From Nitrospirota bacterium (GTDB lineage Bacteria > Nitrospirota > Thermodesulfovibrionia > Thermodesulfovibrionales > Magnetobacteriaceae), in the NCBI GenBank assembly GCA_015233485.1, contig JADFXO010000030.1, positions 1-21,155 on the forward strand: a stretch of DNA of 21,155 bases, written 5' to 3'. The notes below the pieces were generated by a model. The model saw only the letters and a list, made by a program, of their open reading frames with translations. It made no database searches and was not told where the DNA came from. A program made the translations under genes and the position numbers. Shown here piece by piece: positions 12,174 through 20,300 of this stretch (its first letter is position 1; every line of letters begins with the position of its first letter).

Positions 12174-12356
12174 ATGAAAACAAAAGAAGAAATTCGCAAA
12201 ATAACTATCACAATGGAAGCCGAAAAAATGAAAGTAAGCATAGATGGCAAATTCAGCATACTCGAACTGATCGGAATATTCAGACTTCAAGAACAGCAGG
12301 CCAGCTTGTCAGCTTTAGAGACTTTTAATAAGTTCCTTAAATCAGACAGACCATGA
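12174..12356 (+). CDS. Small helical protein of unknown function
   Basis: The 60-residue product is charged at its start (MKTKEEIRKITITMEAEKMK) and helical in its second half (ILELIGIFRLQEQQASLSAL). No family is recognised. It starts 2 bases after the lipoprotein stop and overlaps the next gene by four bases (ATGA), so it is part of a coupled series. Confidence 0.5.
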   Translation: MKTKEEIRKITITMEAEKMKVSIDGKFSILELIGIFRLQEQQASLSALETFNKFLKSDRP

Positions 12357-12628
12357 ACCTCCAATCCATCAAATCCTACCTGAAAACCCACGAAATAGCC
12401 CCTATCAGCAATGAAGGAGGTGAAGGTGGGCCTTTGTACTGTTTAACAGAAGAACAGTTGTTAGAACTCATCGTATTAATGTGCCAGAAACGAAATGAAT
12501 TGATAAAGGTACAAAGTGAACTTTATGACTTAATGAATGAATATTATTCTACCCATTCGCAGGAGGAATTTTATAAATATAAAGATTTACTTTCCCAAAT
12601 CGAAAAACTTAAAACAGAGATAAAATGA
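12353..12628 (+). CDS. Small coiled-coil protein of unknown function
   Basis: The 91-residue product has a helical N-terminus (LQSIKSYLKTHEIAP), a Gly-rich turn (NEGGEGGPLYCL), and a long C-terminal helix of heptad character (residues 33-91, LLELIVLMCQKRNELIKVQS, QEEFYKYKDLLSQIEKLKTE). Start and stop both overlap neighbours as ATGA. No family is recognised; self-association is likely from the coiled coil. Confidence 0.5.
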   Translation: MNLQSIKSYLKTHEIAPISNEGGEGGPLYCLTEEQLLELIVLMCQKRNELIKVQSELYDLMNEYYSTHSQEEFYKYKDLLSQIEKLKTEIK

Positions 12629-13260
12629 AACACCTCCTCACCCTTATCCTGATCCTCGTTGCGCTCAATGGGGCAGGGCAAACGCTTCCTCATATTGACA
12701 CTTTACCAATTTGGAGAGTAACAACGCATAATACAATTTTTGGTCGTGCGATTCCAGCCAATTTTCATATTTGGGTAATGGATTCAATGGTAAGATATAA
12801 AACGAAAGAAGCACTTCCTGGTTATTATACTGTGAATAAGGCATTAAATCATAAACCTTACCCATTAGTTGAGCGTGATATGCCTCATTATTCATACAGT
12901 ATTAATGATAGCCAGTCTTTTAGACGCAGAGTTAAATATGATACTATTCCATGTATTATGCTTTGTTCAGACACTTCACGAAGATTCCTTGAATATTATA
13001 AGAGATATGGAAGTCATAAGGATTCCGTTACTGGATATTGGACTGATTCAGCAAAATTAGTTAGAGAATATGGAAGTCACTCTGATTCCTATTGTTTTTG
13101 GATAGAAGGGCATGAAGTATTAAAACATAATCCTCGGAGAACGTGGCAAGTCGATTGGGAGCCTGCGATTCCTGAATGGGAACATGTTGCATGGTTAGAT
13201 AAGAAGAAACAACCAATTTCAAAGAAAAGAATTGTATGGATGAGCAAAGATATAAAATAA
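12625..13260 (+). CDS. Secreted protein of unknown function
   Basis: The 211-residue product begins with a Sec signal peptide (MKHLLTLILILVALNGAGQT, cleavage probably after AGQ or nearby). The mature protein is rich in Tyr, Trp and His (HIWVMDSMVRYKTK; YCFWIEGHEVLKHNPRRTW). An internal duplication is visible: YGSHKDSVTGYW is followed about 20 residues later by YGSHSDSYCFW. It would act in the periplasm or outside. No family is recognised. It overlaps the previous gene by ATGA, and the next reading frame begins 25 bases before its stop. Confidence 0.6.
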   Translation: MKHLLTLILILVALNGAGQTLPHIDTLPIWRVTTHNTIFGRAIPANFHIWVMDSMVRYKTKEALPGYYTVNKALNHKPYPLVERDMPHYSYSINDSQSFRRRVKYDTIPCIMLCSDTSRRFLEYYKRYGSHKDSVTGYWTDSAKLVREYGSHSDSYCFWIEGHEVLKHNPRRTWQVDWEPAIPEWEHVAWLDKKKQPISKKRIVWMSKDIK

Positions 13261-13529
13261 AATTTCCTTTCACTACTTTTGTTATGTTTTTAATACTTCT
13301 TGCTTGGGGCATAATTTTGATTGCGATATTATTAAGTTGCAGTAAGCCTGAGAATCCACCACTACCTAAATCCTCATGTTGGGAATGCAATTATACAGGA
13401 CTTCCCATGCCACCGCCTTTCCAAACCAAGATTGATAGTTGTGGTACGACAGATCAACTACAATCATGGGTTATTGAAATGGAGAGAAATAATTATCAAT
13501 GCAATGAAAAACAAACAGTAAACCCATGA
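13236..13529 (+). CDS. Small lipoprotein or anchored protein with Cys pair
   Basis: The 97-residue product has a basic N-region (MDEQRYKIKFPFTTF), a hydrophobic segment (about 15-33) and a lipobox-like ILLSC with Cys35. A Pro-rich linker (KPENPPLPKSSC) and a small domain with CWEC and two more cysteines follow. Export and lipidation are likely. The start at 13236 gives the positive charges a signal peptide needs but overlaps the previous gene by 25 bases. ATG 13284 avoids the overlap but lacks charge. No family is recognised. Its stop overlaps the next start (ATGA). Confidence 0.55.
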   Translation: MDEQRYKIKFPFTTFVMFLILLAWGIILIAILLSCSKPENPPLPKSSCWECNYTGLPMPPPFQTKIDSCGTTDQLQSWVIEMERNNYQCNEKQTVNP

Positions 13530-14116
13530 CCACCCACGAACTAAAATGCTGGCCTGTATTTTACCAGGCTATCCTGGACAAATCCAAACTGTTCGAGATC
13601 AGGAAGAACGACCGTGACTTCCATGTAGGCGACCTGCTGCTGCTCAAAGAATACGAACCGGTTAGCGAACAATATACCGGACGTGAAACGATCAAGGCGA
13701 TCAGCTACATCCTTTCCGAACATTCAGGACTGCAGTACGGTTATGTGATCATGGCACTCAAGGACAAGGTGGATGTTTCCTTTGAATTATTCCTTGAGGT
13801 GATGCTTAATCGAAATCCTGAGATAGATAAAGACAAACTATTCAGCAGTACTCGCAAACGGGAATATGTAATAATCAGGAATATCCTTGCCGTGCTACTA
13901 AAATTAACTACCAAAAAATCACTGAACGCCATCGGATTATTGATAAACAGGGATCATGCCTGTGTGATACACGGTTGTCAGACTATCGCCAACCTGTATG
14001 ATACCGATGCGGGATTCAGGTGGGATTTTGATTCTATTCTGACCACTTGCGGGATCCTGGTATCAGATTATATAAAATTCAAGGATAAACCGGTAAGGGA
14101 GTATTTGCCGGTATAA
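13526..14116 (+). CDS. ASCH/DUF3850 domain fused to a DnaA domain IV-like DNA-binding domain
   Basis: The 196-residue protein joins two recognisable halves. Residues 3-78 match DUF3850 of the ASCH/PUA-like superfamily: HELKCWPVFYQAILDKSKLF, EIRKNDRDFHVGDLLLLKEY and GYVIMALKD. These are thought to bind RNA or nucleotides. Residues 105-160 match the C-terminal DnaA-box-binding domain of DnaA: TRKREYVIIRNILAVLL, SLNAIGLLINRD and NRDHACVIHGCQTI, against GRDHTTVLHACRKI in DnaA. The AAA+ ATPase is absent, so it cannot act as an initiator alone. It may bind DnaA boxes on the phage or host chromosome and interfere with or recruit initiation. The C-terminal 35 residues are unassigned. Confidence 0.8.
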   Translation: MTTHELKCWPVFYQAILDKSKLFEIRKNDRDFHVGDLLLLKEYEPVSEQYTGRETIKAISYILSEHSGLQYGYVIMALKDKVDVSFELFLEVMLNRNPEIDKDKLFSSTRKREYVIIRNILAVLLKLTTKKSLNAIGLLINRDHACVIHGCQTIANLYDTDAGFRWDFDSILTTCGILVSDYIKFKDKPVREYLPV

Positions 14117-14157
14117 TGCACCCCATAAGATTATGATTGATTTTAAAATTTGAATAA

Positions 14158-14442
14158 ATGAGCCATACAAGAATCAAAACAACCTATCAGGAAGACGATG
14201 GATGTGGTGGTGAAGAAACCCATACCCTTTTTGCTCACATAAATCATTCCTGTGATATTACATTATTCTATGACGACCACGGAACGTATCTTTTTTCGGT
14301 GCACTCAGTAAAGAACAGTATGTTGGATGCAATAAATCGACTGAATGCTCCTTACGATAACCTTGATGATGCCAGACATGGTAAATTTTCAAAAGGAATC
14401 GAATGGATGAATGTAGAAGAAATGAAGAAATGCGGAATATAA
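14158..14442 (+). CDS. Hypothetical protein (94 residues)
   Basis: The product is acidic and His-rich near its start (YQEDDGCGGEETHTLFAHIN) and has a beta-alpha pattern (DITLFYDDHGTYLFSVHSVK; MLDAINRLNAPYDNLDDARH). No signal peptide or known motif is seen. It is flanked by 41 bases upstream without a clear element and by a promoter-like -7 box just downstream. No family is recognised. Confidence 0.5.
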   Translation: MSHTRIKTTYQEDDGCGGEETHTLFAHINHSCDITLFYDDHGTYLFSVHSVKNSMLDAINRLNAPYDNLDDARHGKFSKGIEWMNVEEMKKCGI

Positions 14443-14444
14443 TG

Positions 14445-14452
14445 TAACTTTG
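14445..14452 (+). promoter_or_regulatory. Isolated -7 box TAACTTTG before the last rightward gene
   Basis: TAACTTTG matches the Bacteroidota TAnnTTTG element and lies 4 bases before ATG 14457. No good -33 TTTG is found about 20 bases upstream. It could be a weak promoter giving a nearly leaderless transcript. Confidence 0.35.
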
Positions 14453-14456
14453 CCCC

Positions 14457-14873
14457 ATGTCCATCGAAAACACCTCCCGCACTTATCAAATCGCCTTGGT
14501 TCAATTCTGCATGAAATTAGAACCATATGATCTGTTTAGCGATGAAAAGAAACTCGACAAGAACGAGTTGTTCAATCAGTTATGGAATAGCAACCACCAG
14601 GCCATCGAATCCATAAAAAGTGGTCACTATCCAGGGATAATATTCAAATACCGTCAGGGATATATAAACTTCAAGGAACAAGATCAGGCCAAACAGCGGA
14701 GTGTCGTTTCCCTTCGCGCCAAAAAGGAAATGAGAAAAGTTCGTAAGGAAGTGTTAAGCAAAGAGGAAGTGGAGGAATTATTGATAAAGTTTGGGATGGA
14801 TTTACACAACGACGCGGATAAGATTGAATTGGAGATCAGTCGGAGTTACCATGGACCTAAACAAAAAAGTTAA
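14457..14873 (+). CDS. Phage hypothetical protein, basic and helical
   Basis: The 138-residue product has an N-terminal helical domain (about 5-65, with QIALVQFCMKLEPYDLFSDE and LFNQLWNSNHQAIESIKSGH) and a strongly basic helical second half (QAKQRSVVSLRAKKEMRKVR). An acidic helix follows (KEEVEELLIKFGMDL). A DNA-binding or regulatory role is conceivable. It is the last rightward gene, and its 3' end overlaps the leftward ATP-grasp gene by 17 bases tail to tail, with no terminator visible between the two converging operons. Confidence 0.55.
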   Translation: MSIENTSRTYQIALVQFCMKLEPYDLFSDEKKLDKNELFNQLWNSNHQAIESIKSGHYPGIIFKYRQGYINFKEQDQAKQRSVVSLRAKKEMRKVRKEVLSKEEVEELLIKFGMDLHNDADKIELEISRSYHGPKQKS

Positions 14874-16152
14874 TACCCAATTTATCGAGTTCTTTTATTT
14901 TCTTCAACCCGTTATCTATTTTTTCAACAGGGAAAGATAATCCATCTCCCTGTATTTCCGTACAAATTTGTTTTGCTTTATTAATCGCAGCCTCAAGCGT
15001 TTTTCCGGTAGCGACCACTGCCCCAATTTCTTGTAATTCAACAGAGGTTGGAATTACATAATACATGCCGTTTATGATAGTGAAGTTTTTCAGCTTGATA
15101 TAGTCTTTGTATTTTTCTGGAAATAAAACAGCCTGAAACGATTTTTCGGCTTTTTCGCTATGGATAATGATCTCTACACCATACAAATCATCAAATTCAG
15201 GATCCAATACTTTGCCTTGCGCTGCACTTAGTACAATCAAGGAATAGTTTTTCCACCATAATTGCTGCAGGCTTCCAGGTGGTTCCGGAATGCGATTCGT
15301 ACTGTCTATAAAATAACTTTTATGTTTATCAGTAATGATTACCTCGGTACTAAATAACCCTGCATAATGGAACCCGGCGAATGTTTCCGACAAAGCATCC
15401 GTTATCCCGGTAAGCTCTTTGGGGAGTTTAGCGTATTCGCACATCTTAGCCAGGTAGGAACTGTCTTTTTCTTCCAATCCCGCTGACACCCATTTAGGAT
15501 ATTTTCCACCGACACAAACAGTATCAATCCCCGGTTCAACTCCCTTAATCCTACCTTCAACCAAAAAAACCTGTTCTTCGCTCAAGGGACCGAGTTTGGA
15601 TTTCAGGTTGATAAAATCATAATACGATAGGTCTTTATTGATCCAGTGCATTGTTTCACTGGTTCCGCGGAACATATCCAACTTAACGAACTGATCGGTT
15701 TTGTCATCCAGAAACTCCAATAGCGGATCAACCCCTTTGATTTGTTGGTACGGATTCACGTCAAGATTAAGGGCTGAGATCAGTTGCTTTAATTTTCCCC
15801 GGTAAAGTTCAAGTTGTTCACCGTAAAATGCCGAAAAAACGGTTCTGCCGGTATTTTTAAGATGGGTTGCGATATCCGCAGTAAATACATCGGTAAATAC
15901 AAACAGATCAATCAGTGGGGATCCATCTGGTTTTTTCTTATCCACGTATTCCCAAAAGAAATCAATTCGCTCAATTTCAGGAATGTTACGGCCTATCTGA
16001 TAGGTGTTGCGCTCGGGAAATCCATTCTGAGCCCATACTAAATAATAATACACCTTGCCAAAGTCTTTAGCCAATCGCTCAGCAACGCAAACATTGGATC
16101 CGTTGTCATAAACCAAGCAGGTAAGATTTTTTAAATTATCCATCCCATCCAT
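14857..16152 (-). CDS. ATP-grasp ligase (PurD/amidoligase-like)
   Basis: The 431-residue protein shows the ATP-grasp order. A pre-ATP domain covers about 1-115 (DLFVFTDVFTADIATHLKN). A nucleotide-binding part includes FVKLD (K157) and FLVEGRIKGVEPGID (E199). The metal-binding strand pair is FSTEVIITD (E270) and YFIDSTNRIPEPPG (D283, N286, R287). A C-terminal domain resembles the PurD C-domain (GAVVATGKTLEAAINKAKQI). Enzymes of this fold join a carboxylate to an amine through an acyl-phosphate. The pocket looks complete, so activity is likely, but the substrate is unknown. The start overlaps the GNAT-C39 gene by 22 bases, implying coupled expression and a shared pathway. Purine synthesis is unlikely, since PurD partners are absent; peptide or protein modification fits better. 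Confidence 0.8.
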   Translation of the reverse strand: MDGMDNLKNLTCLVYDNGSNVCVAERLAKDFGKVYYYLVWAQNGFPERNTYQIGRNIPEIERIDFFWEYVDKKKPDGSPLIDLFVFTDVFTADIATHLKNTGRTVFSAFYGEQLELYRGKLKQLISALNLDVNPYQQIKGVDPLLEFLDDKTDQFVKLDMFRGTSETMHWINKDLSYYDFINLKSKLGPLSEEQVFLVEGRIKGVEPGIDTVCVGGKYPKWVSAGLEEKDSSYLAKMCEYAKLPKELTGITDALSETFAGFHYAGLFSTEVIITDKHKSYFIDSTNRIPEPPGSLQQLWWKNYSLIVLSAAQGKVLDPEFDDLYGVEIIIHSEKAEKSFQAVLFPEKYKDYIKLKNFTIINGMYYVIPTSVELQEIGAVVATGKTLEAAINKAKQICTEIQGDGLSFPVEKIDNGLKKIKELDKLGINFFV

Positions 16153-17075
16153 CGTTTACCATATAAATCACTATACCAACAAACATTAAAAGCATGCTTG
16201 TTAAACATAGTTTCTTCACCTGTTTCAACATCCATGATAAACAAGTCTGTATTGTCAAAGCCAAAGACCACAGAGTAATGGCCCTCGTTTTTTGACTGAT
16301 AATTTACCAATACAAGTTTACCAGAAAGAATAATATTCTCAATATCATTAATTTTTGCATTGTATATTGTTTCGATAGAAACATTCAGGATATTGCCGAC
16401 TTTTATAAGCTGCTCATGGTTCATACCAAGTTCAAGACTTATTTGATTTGAATAATCTTTCGCATCTAAAACCTTGTCCATGTTAAGCAAAACAGAAAGA
16501 GATGCCAAACCGCAATCATAATCATATAATTGCTTTAAATGCTTGACAGGAATATATGTAGGAAGTTCCTGTATGTTGATTTCATATAGATAATTCGTCC
16601 ACTTGGATCCAAACCATTTCGGGAATTCCTGAATGATCTCAGCGTTGAATAGTTTATTGATCGTAACCATCGTCCCTGCATGGGAATGACCGATTACATA
16701 ATTAAACCCGTCTTTTTTTAGGTCCTGCAACATGGCATACTTCAATCGTCTTGCAACTCCCTTGCCCCGATACTCCGGCAAAACCCCGGTGGAAGTAATA
16801 TACATTACCTTCTTGCCGTAATTCAGATAAGTTTTGGGATCCCAATGTCCTTCAAACCAATTTTCATTAACCGAACTTAACAGATTGCCATAGGAATTAC
16901 CTATGATTTTATCTCCATCAAAGGCAAGATAAGCATAGCAATTTTCATCACAGATTGATTCCTTTGTTTCTTCTTCACTCATATAAAGTTCAGGGGGAAA
17001 ACATTCTCTTTCGACGTGCATGATCCCATCTTTCTGTACTGGCCAGTCGAATGGATTAAATTTTTTTATTTCCAT
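16131..17075 (-). CDS. GNAT acetyltransferase fused to a C39-like cysteine peptidase
   Basis: The 314-residue protein has two catalytic domains. Residues 1-165 form a GNAT N-acyltransferase with the acetyl-CoA loop VLPEYRGKGVARRLKYAML (98-116; RGKGVA). Residues 172-314 form a papain-like C39 peptidase: Q182 and C188 in KQLYDYDCGLASLS, H266 in GHYSVVFGFD and D282 in FIMDVETGEE, so the oxyanion Gln and the full triad are present. Similar GNAT-C39 fusions next to ATP-grasp ligases occur in other bacteria, to my knowledge, which suggests a conserved peptide-modifying unit. The start overlaps the preceding stop by one base (TAATG) and its own end overlaps the ligase gene. It carries no membrane transporter domain, unlike bacteriocin-exporting C39 proteins. 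The substrate is unknown. Confidence 0.82.
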   Translation of the reverse strand: MEIKKFNPFDWPVQKDGIMHVERECFPPELYMSEEETKESICDENCYAYLAFDGDKIIGNSYGNLLSSVNENWFEGHWDPKTYLNYGKKVMYITSTGVLPEYRGKGVARRLKYAMLQDLKKDGFNYVIGHSHAGTMVTINKLFNAEIIQEFPKWFGSKWTNYLYEINIQELPTYIPVKHLKQLYDYDCGLASLSVLLNMDKVLDAKDYSNQISLELGMNHEQLIKVGNILNVSIETIYNAKINDIENIILSGKLVLVNYQSKNEGHYSVVFGFDNTDLFIMDVETGEETMFNKHAFNVCWYSDLYGKRWMGWII

Positions 17076-17353
17076 TATCCCTCACTGATCAGTTCAGCCT
17101 TGATTGCGGCCAGCAGGACTGCGAAACTCGGTACGGTTACGCCTCCATAGGTGGCGATATTCGCATACGGGAGAAGGCAGTCATACCGCAGGTCTGTACC
17201 ATAGGTTGAGTTAAAATAAAACAACTGCTTGCGGGAATCCCAGGAGAAATTTTTGAGATTGCCGTTGCGGATCAAAAAGCCTCCGGTGGCCCAGGTGATC
17301 GTGATCCCTTTGGTTGCGGTGATGGTGACATCAACATTTTTCGGGGTTTCCAT
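17075..17353 (-). CDS. Small beta-rich protein, first gene of the ATP-grasp operon
   Basis: The 92-residue product is rich in Thr, Ile, Gly and Tyr with alternating hydrophobics (VDVTITATKGITITWATGG; FLIRNGNLKNFSWDSRKQLF) and ends in a short helix and a Gly (AAIKAELISEG). It looks like a small virion or decoration-type beta protein, or possibly the substrate of the two enzymes that follow. Its start lies 14 bases below a near-perfect promoter, and its stop overlaps the next start (TAATG). The dedicated promoter plus coupling means it is made together with the enzymes. No cysteine-rich core or GG leader cleavage site typical of peptide precursors is evident, apart from an internal TGG. Confidence 0.6.
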   Translation of the reverse strand: METPKNVDVTITATKGITITWATGGFLIRNGNLKNFSWDSRKQLFYFNSTYGTDLRYDCLLPYANIATYGGVTVPSFAVLLAAIKAELISEG

Positions 17354-17366
17354 ATGATTTTTGTTA

Positions 17367-17397
17367 CAAAGTTAATTTTAATTCAGTGTACTGTCAA
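17367..17397 (-). promoter_or_regulatory. Promoter of the small protein-GNAT/C39-ATP-grasp operon
   Basis: On the minus strand, TTG (17395-17397, within TTGACA), exactly 20 bases, then TAACTTTG (17367-17374) match the Bacteroidota consensus. The promoter lies right at the stop of the polyvalent protein gene, so this operon can be expressed separately from the upstream structural genes. Confidence 0.75.
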
Positions 17398-20300
17398 TTA
17401 GGGGCGGGAAGAAGGGGATTTTTTCTTGGATTCTTTTTTTACAGTAACACCCATACCTGCAGAGTTTGTAATAGCTGTAAAAGCATCTATCTCGCCTTCC
17501 CACCATTGAGTAAGATTTTGTATTTGTGTAGGAGTAACCCCCCGGACTTGTTCGAGGGCATAAGATGGCAGTTGATTGAAACTTACGGGCCGGGCGCCTC
17601 CAATGGAAAACTTTACCAATTTACCACCAAGTCTGGCTTTTTTACCCTTGCCCTTATCATCCAATCCCAACAATTCGTCAATAGTGGTGTAAGTTTCTCC
17701 TTTCCAATCTTGAGATGTTAATGCCTGTCCTGCAATTTTACTAATAACACTTCCTTTATTTACAAAGAATTTTATTCCTGTTCCACCACGAGGATCTATA
17801 ATACCCGAAACCAATCTGGCGGGGTCGCTATAGTGCCCGAATATGGGAAAATAATAATCACGCTTTGGATCGGCTCCGCACAAATGAGCAAGTGCCGTGA
17901 TATTCAATTTTGTCCAATCCAAATTACCATCTTTCCATGCTTTCTTATATCGGTCAACAGATCGTTTTAGAATGGCTTCATCTTTATCATTTTTATCCGG
18001 AATAAGAGCCATGGCAAGATTGCCAACGGCTATTGTAGTTGCACCCCTGAGAAATACCCTACCCCACATGGCACGATAAAAATTTGCCTCATCTCCTTTT
18101 TTGAATGCCTTTATTGCCATTCTTATATTTGATTCAGTCCAGTCAGAAGCAAGTAGTGTGAGTCTCATAACATGTTGCCACGTTGGGTTGCGTTCCATCC
18201 GTTTCAGGTGTAGTCCTCCGTAATTATCATTCAGGAAAGTGGCAACTATCTTTGCTGATTTATTGGGATCACGTTCCGGATGTTTGCGGAGTTCTTTTTG
18301 TAGCATATTAATTCCATCAATCGCCTTTAGTCCGGCACCATATTTTTCAAATAAGAAACGGCGCTGAATTTCAAATAAATGACTTATGGCTTCCCGTTGT
18401 TTTGGCAAGATGTTCATTTTATCCAATCGCTTGCCGAATGCAGTTTTTTCTTCCAATAAATTTTCTTCATAGTCCTGCATTTTACCCATCGTAAGTCCAT
18501 TTCTAACAAGCATTTCAACTTCGGGACGTCCTTCATAGATAGCCTGCAGACCTTTTTTATAAGCAGCGACAGGATTTATTTCGCCTATGTTCTTAAATTC
18601 ACCGGCCAGTAAATGATTCCTCGTAAATGCCAAATGATGAAATAGAGAAGTAAAAAGAATAGTTGATTTTGCATAAGCATTGAATTTAGTAATCGCGTCG
18701 ATGGCTGCAAGTCCTTTAAGTTTGGATTCTCCCAAAATATTGTTCATGCGTTTGGCTATGGGTGAAGGTGCATATATATCCTGTTTTTGCATCACGTTGC
18801 CATCTTCAGTGATCAGAATATCTTTACGTTTACCCATTAGTCTCCTGTCTTCAGCATTATAATCATCCAATTTACCAGCGAATCCCCATTTTTTAAACGA
18901 TAGATTCTCTATTTTAGAATAGCCATCAACAGGGGCAGTTGAAAATAATTTCGAACCGAACTCTCCATATGGAACTTTAGAACCTTCTGAAATAAGTTCT
19001 TTATTGGCAATCACGTTTGCGATTTCCTGTTTAAGAATAGCAAGGTTATTTGTTGCGCCTTTAACTTTCAAGTCATATCCCTTGGACCATCCTTCGGCAA
19101 TGGTTGAAAGTGAACGTTCCAATGAATGTCGTGTACTCGTCGCAAATCGGCTTCGTTCTTCGGTAGCTGGTTTGTCACCAAAGTCCCATGCCCTTGCTAC
19201 ATAATTATCCACTACATTATGGATTATACCATTATCCAAGGCTTCCTGTCCTACTTTTTTATATTCTTCGGCAATATTATCAGCAATATCTTTCTGTTCA
19301 GGTTTTAAATTCTGAGCGAGGTCGGCTGTCTTTTTTTGTTCCGGTGTAAATTTGTCGTACAGGTCAAGATCGGACGGATTGTTTTTAATGTCAATATAAA
19401 AATGGATTGCATTGTCAATAGCCTGAACGCGTTTCAGGTATTTTAATCGAGGTTCAAACTTATTTCTTGGTACAGTTGCCTGAATATCGGTTTGGAAATT
19501 ACCTGCTTCAACTGTAGCATTATGGGAAGCCACGTCAATATCGCCAATCCATTTATCCTTCAACTTTTCAAAATTAGCATTAGCTTCTTTAATTAAAGGG
19601 TCCCTGATACCTTCGGTACTGGATAAAATATTGCCGATCCGATATTCTGCCTTTTCTTTATCGTCGTCGCTTAACTTTTTATACCAATCAGAATCCTTAA
19701 TGAATTTTATAGCATCCTCTATAGCTTGTGCAACCGTTCCTCCCAGTTCAACTGTTTTGGCCGCTACCTCGATTGCCCTATTGATGAGTTCTTTGGCAAA
19801 TGGAATTGTTCCCAGTGTAATATCATTAGGTAATTTTCCTGCACGTATTTTGTCGGCAAGTCCTTTGGCTTTTTGTTTAATGTCTTTATCCGTAGGTCGT
19901 GTAGGGTTCTTTTTCTCCTGTTCGATCATTTTTTTTCTCATTGGCTCAGACAACTTCTGCATTTCTTGCATTGTTATTTCACGACGGGCAAAGCGTTCCT
20001 GAATATCACGCATCTGATCCTCTAAGTCTTTTTCGGGTACTTCCTTTTGTGGTTTTTCTTCTTTTTCGGCAGTTTTTTTCCCTTGGGTGTCTCGTTCTCG
20101 AACTTCTGTGCTACTTCCGGCTTGTTTGCCCACAGGTATTTTCTCTGGGAGATTGATTGCATCGGCATTTTTTGCTCCTTTCTTTTTAGCGTTTTTAATG
20201 GCTTGATCAATGGTGAATGTTTCGGGTTTGGATTCTGTGATCAGTGGTTTTGTTTTACCTTCCCGTAAGTCTTTTTCAGCCTGAATAGCGTCGATATGTG

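Noticed and set aside
19631..20002. Plus-strand frames (such as 19631-20002 and 20624-21064) within the polyvalent protein region
   Set aside because: They are antisense to a continuous 1,249-codon gene and have the Ser/Phe/Leu-rich composition expected of reversed Lys/Glu-rich coding sequence.
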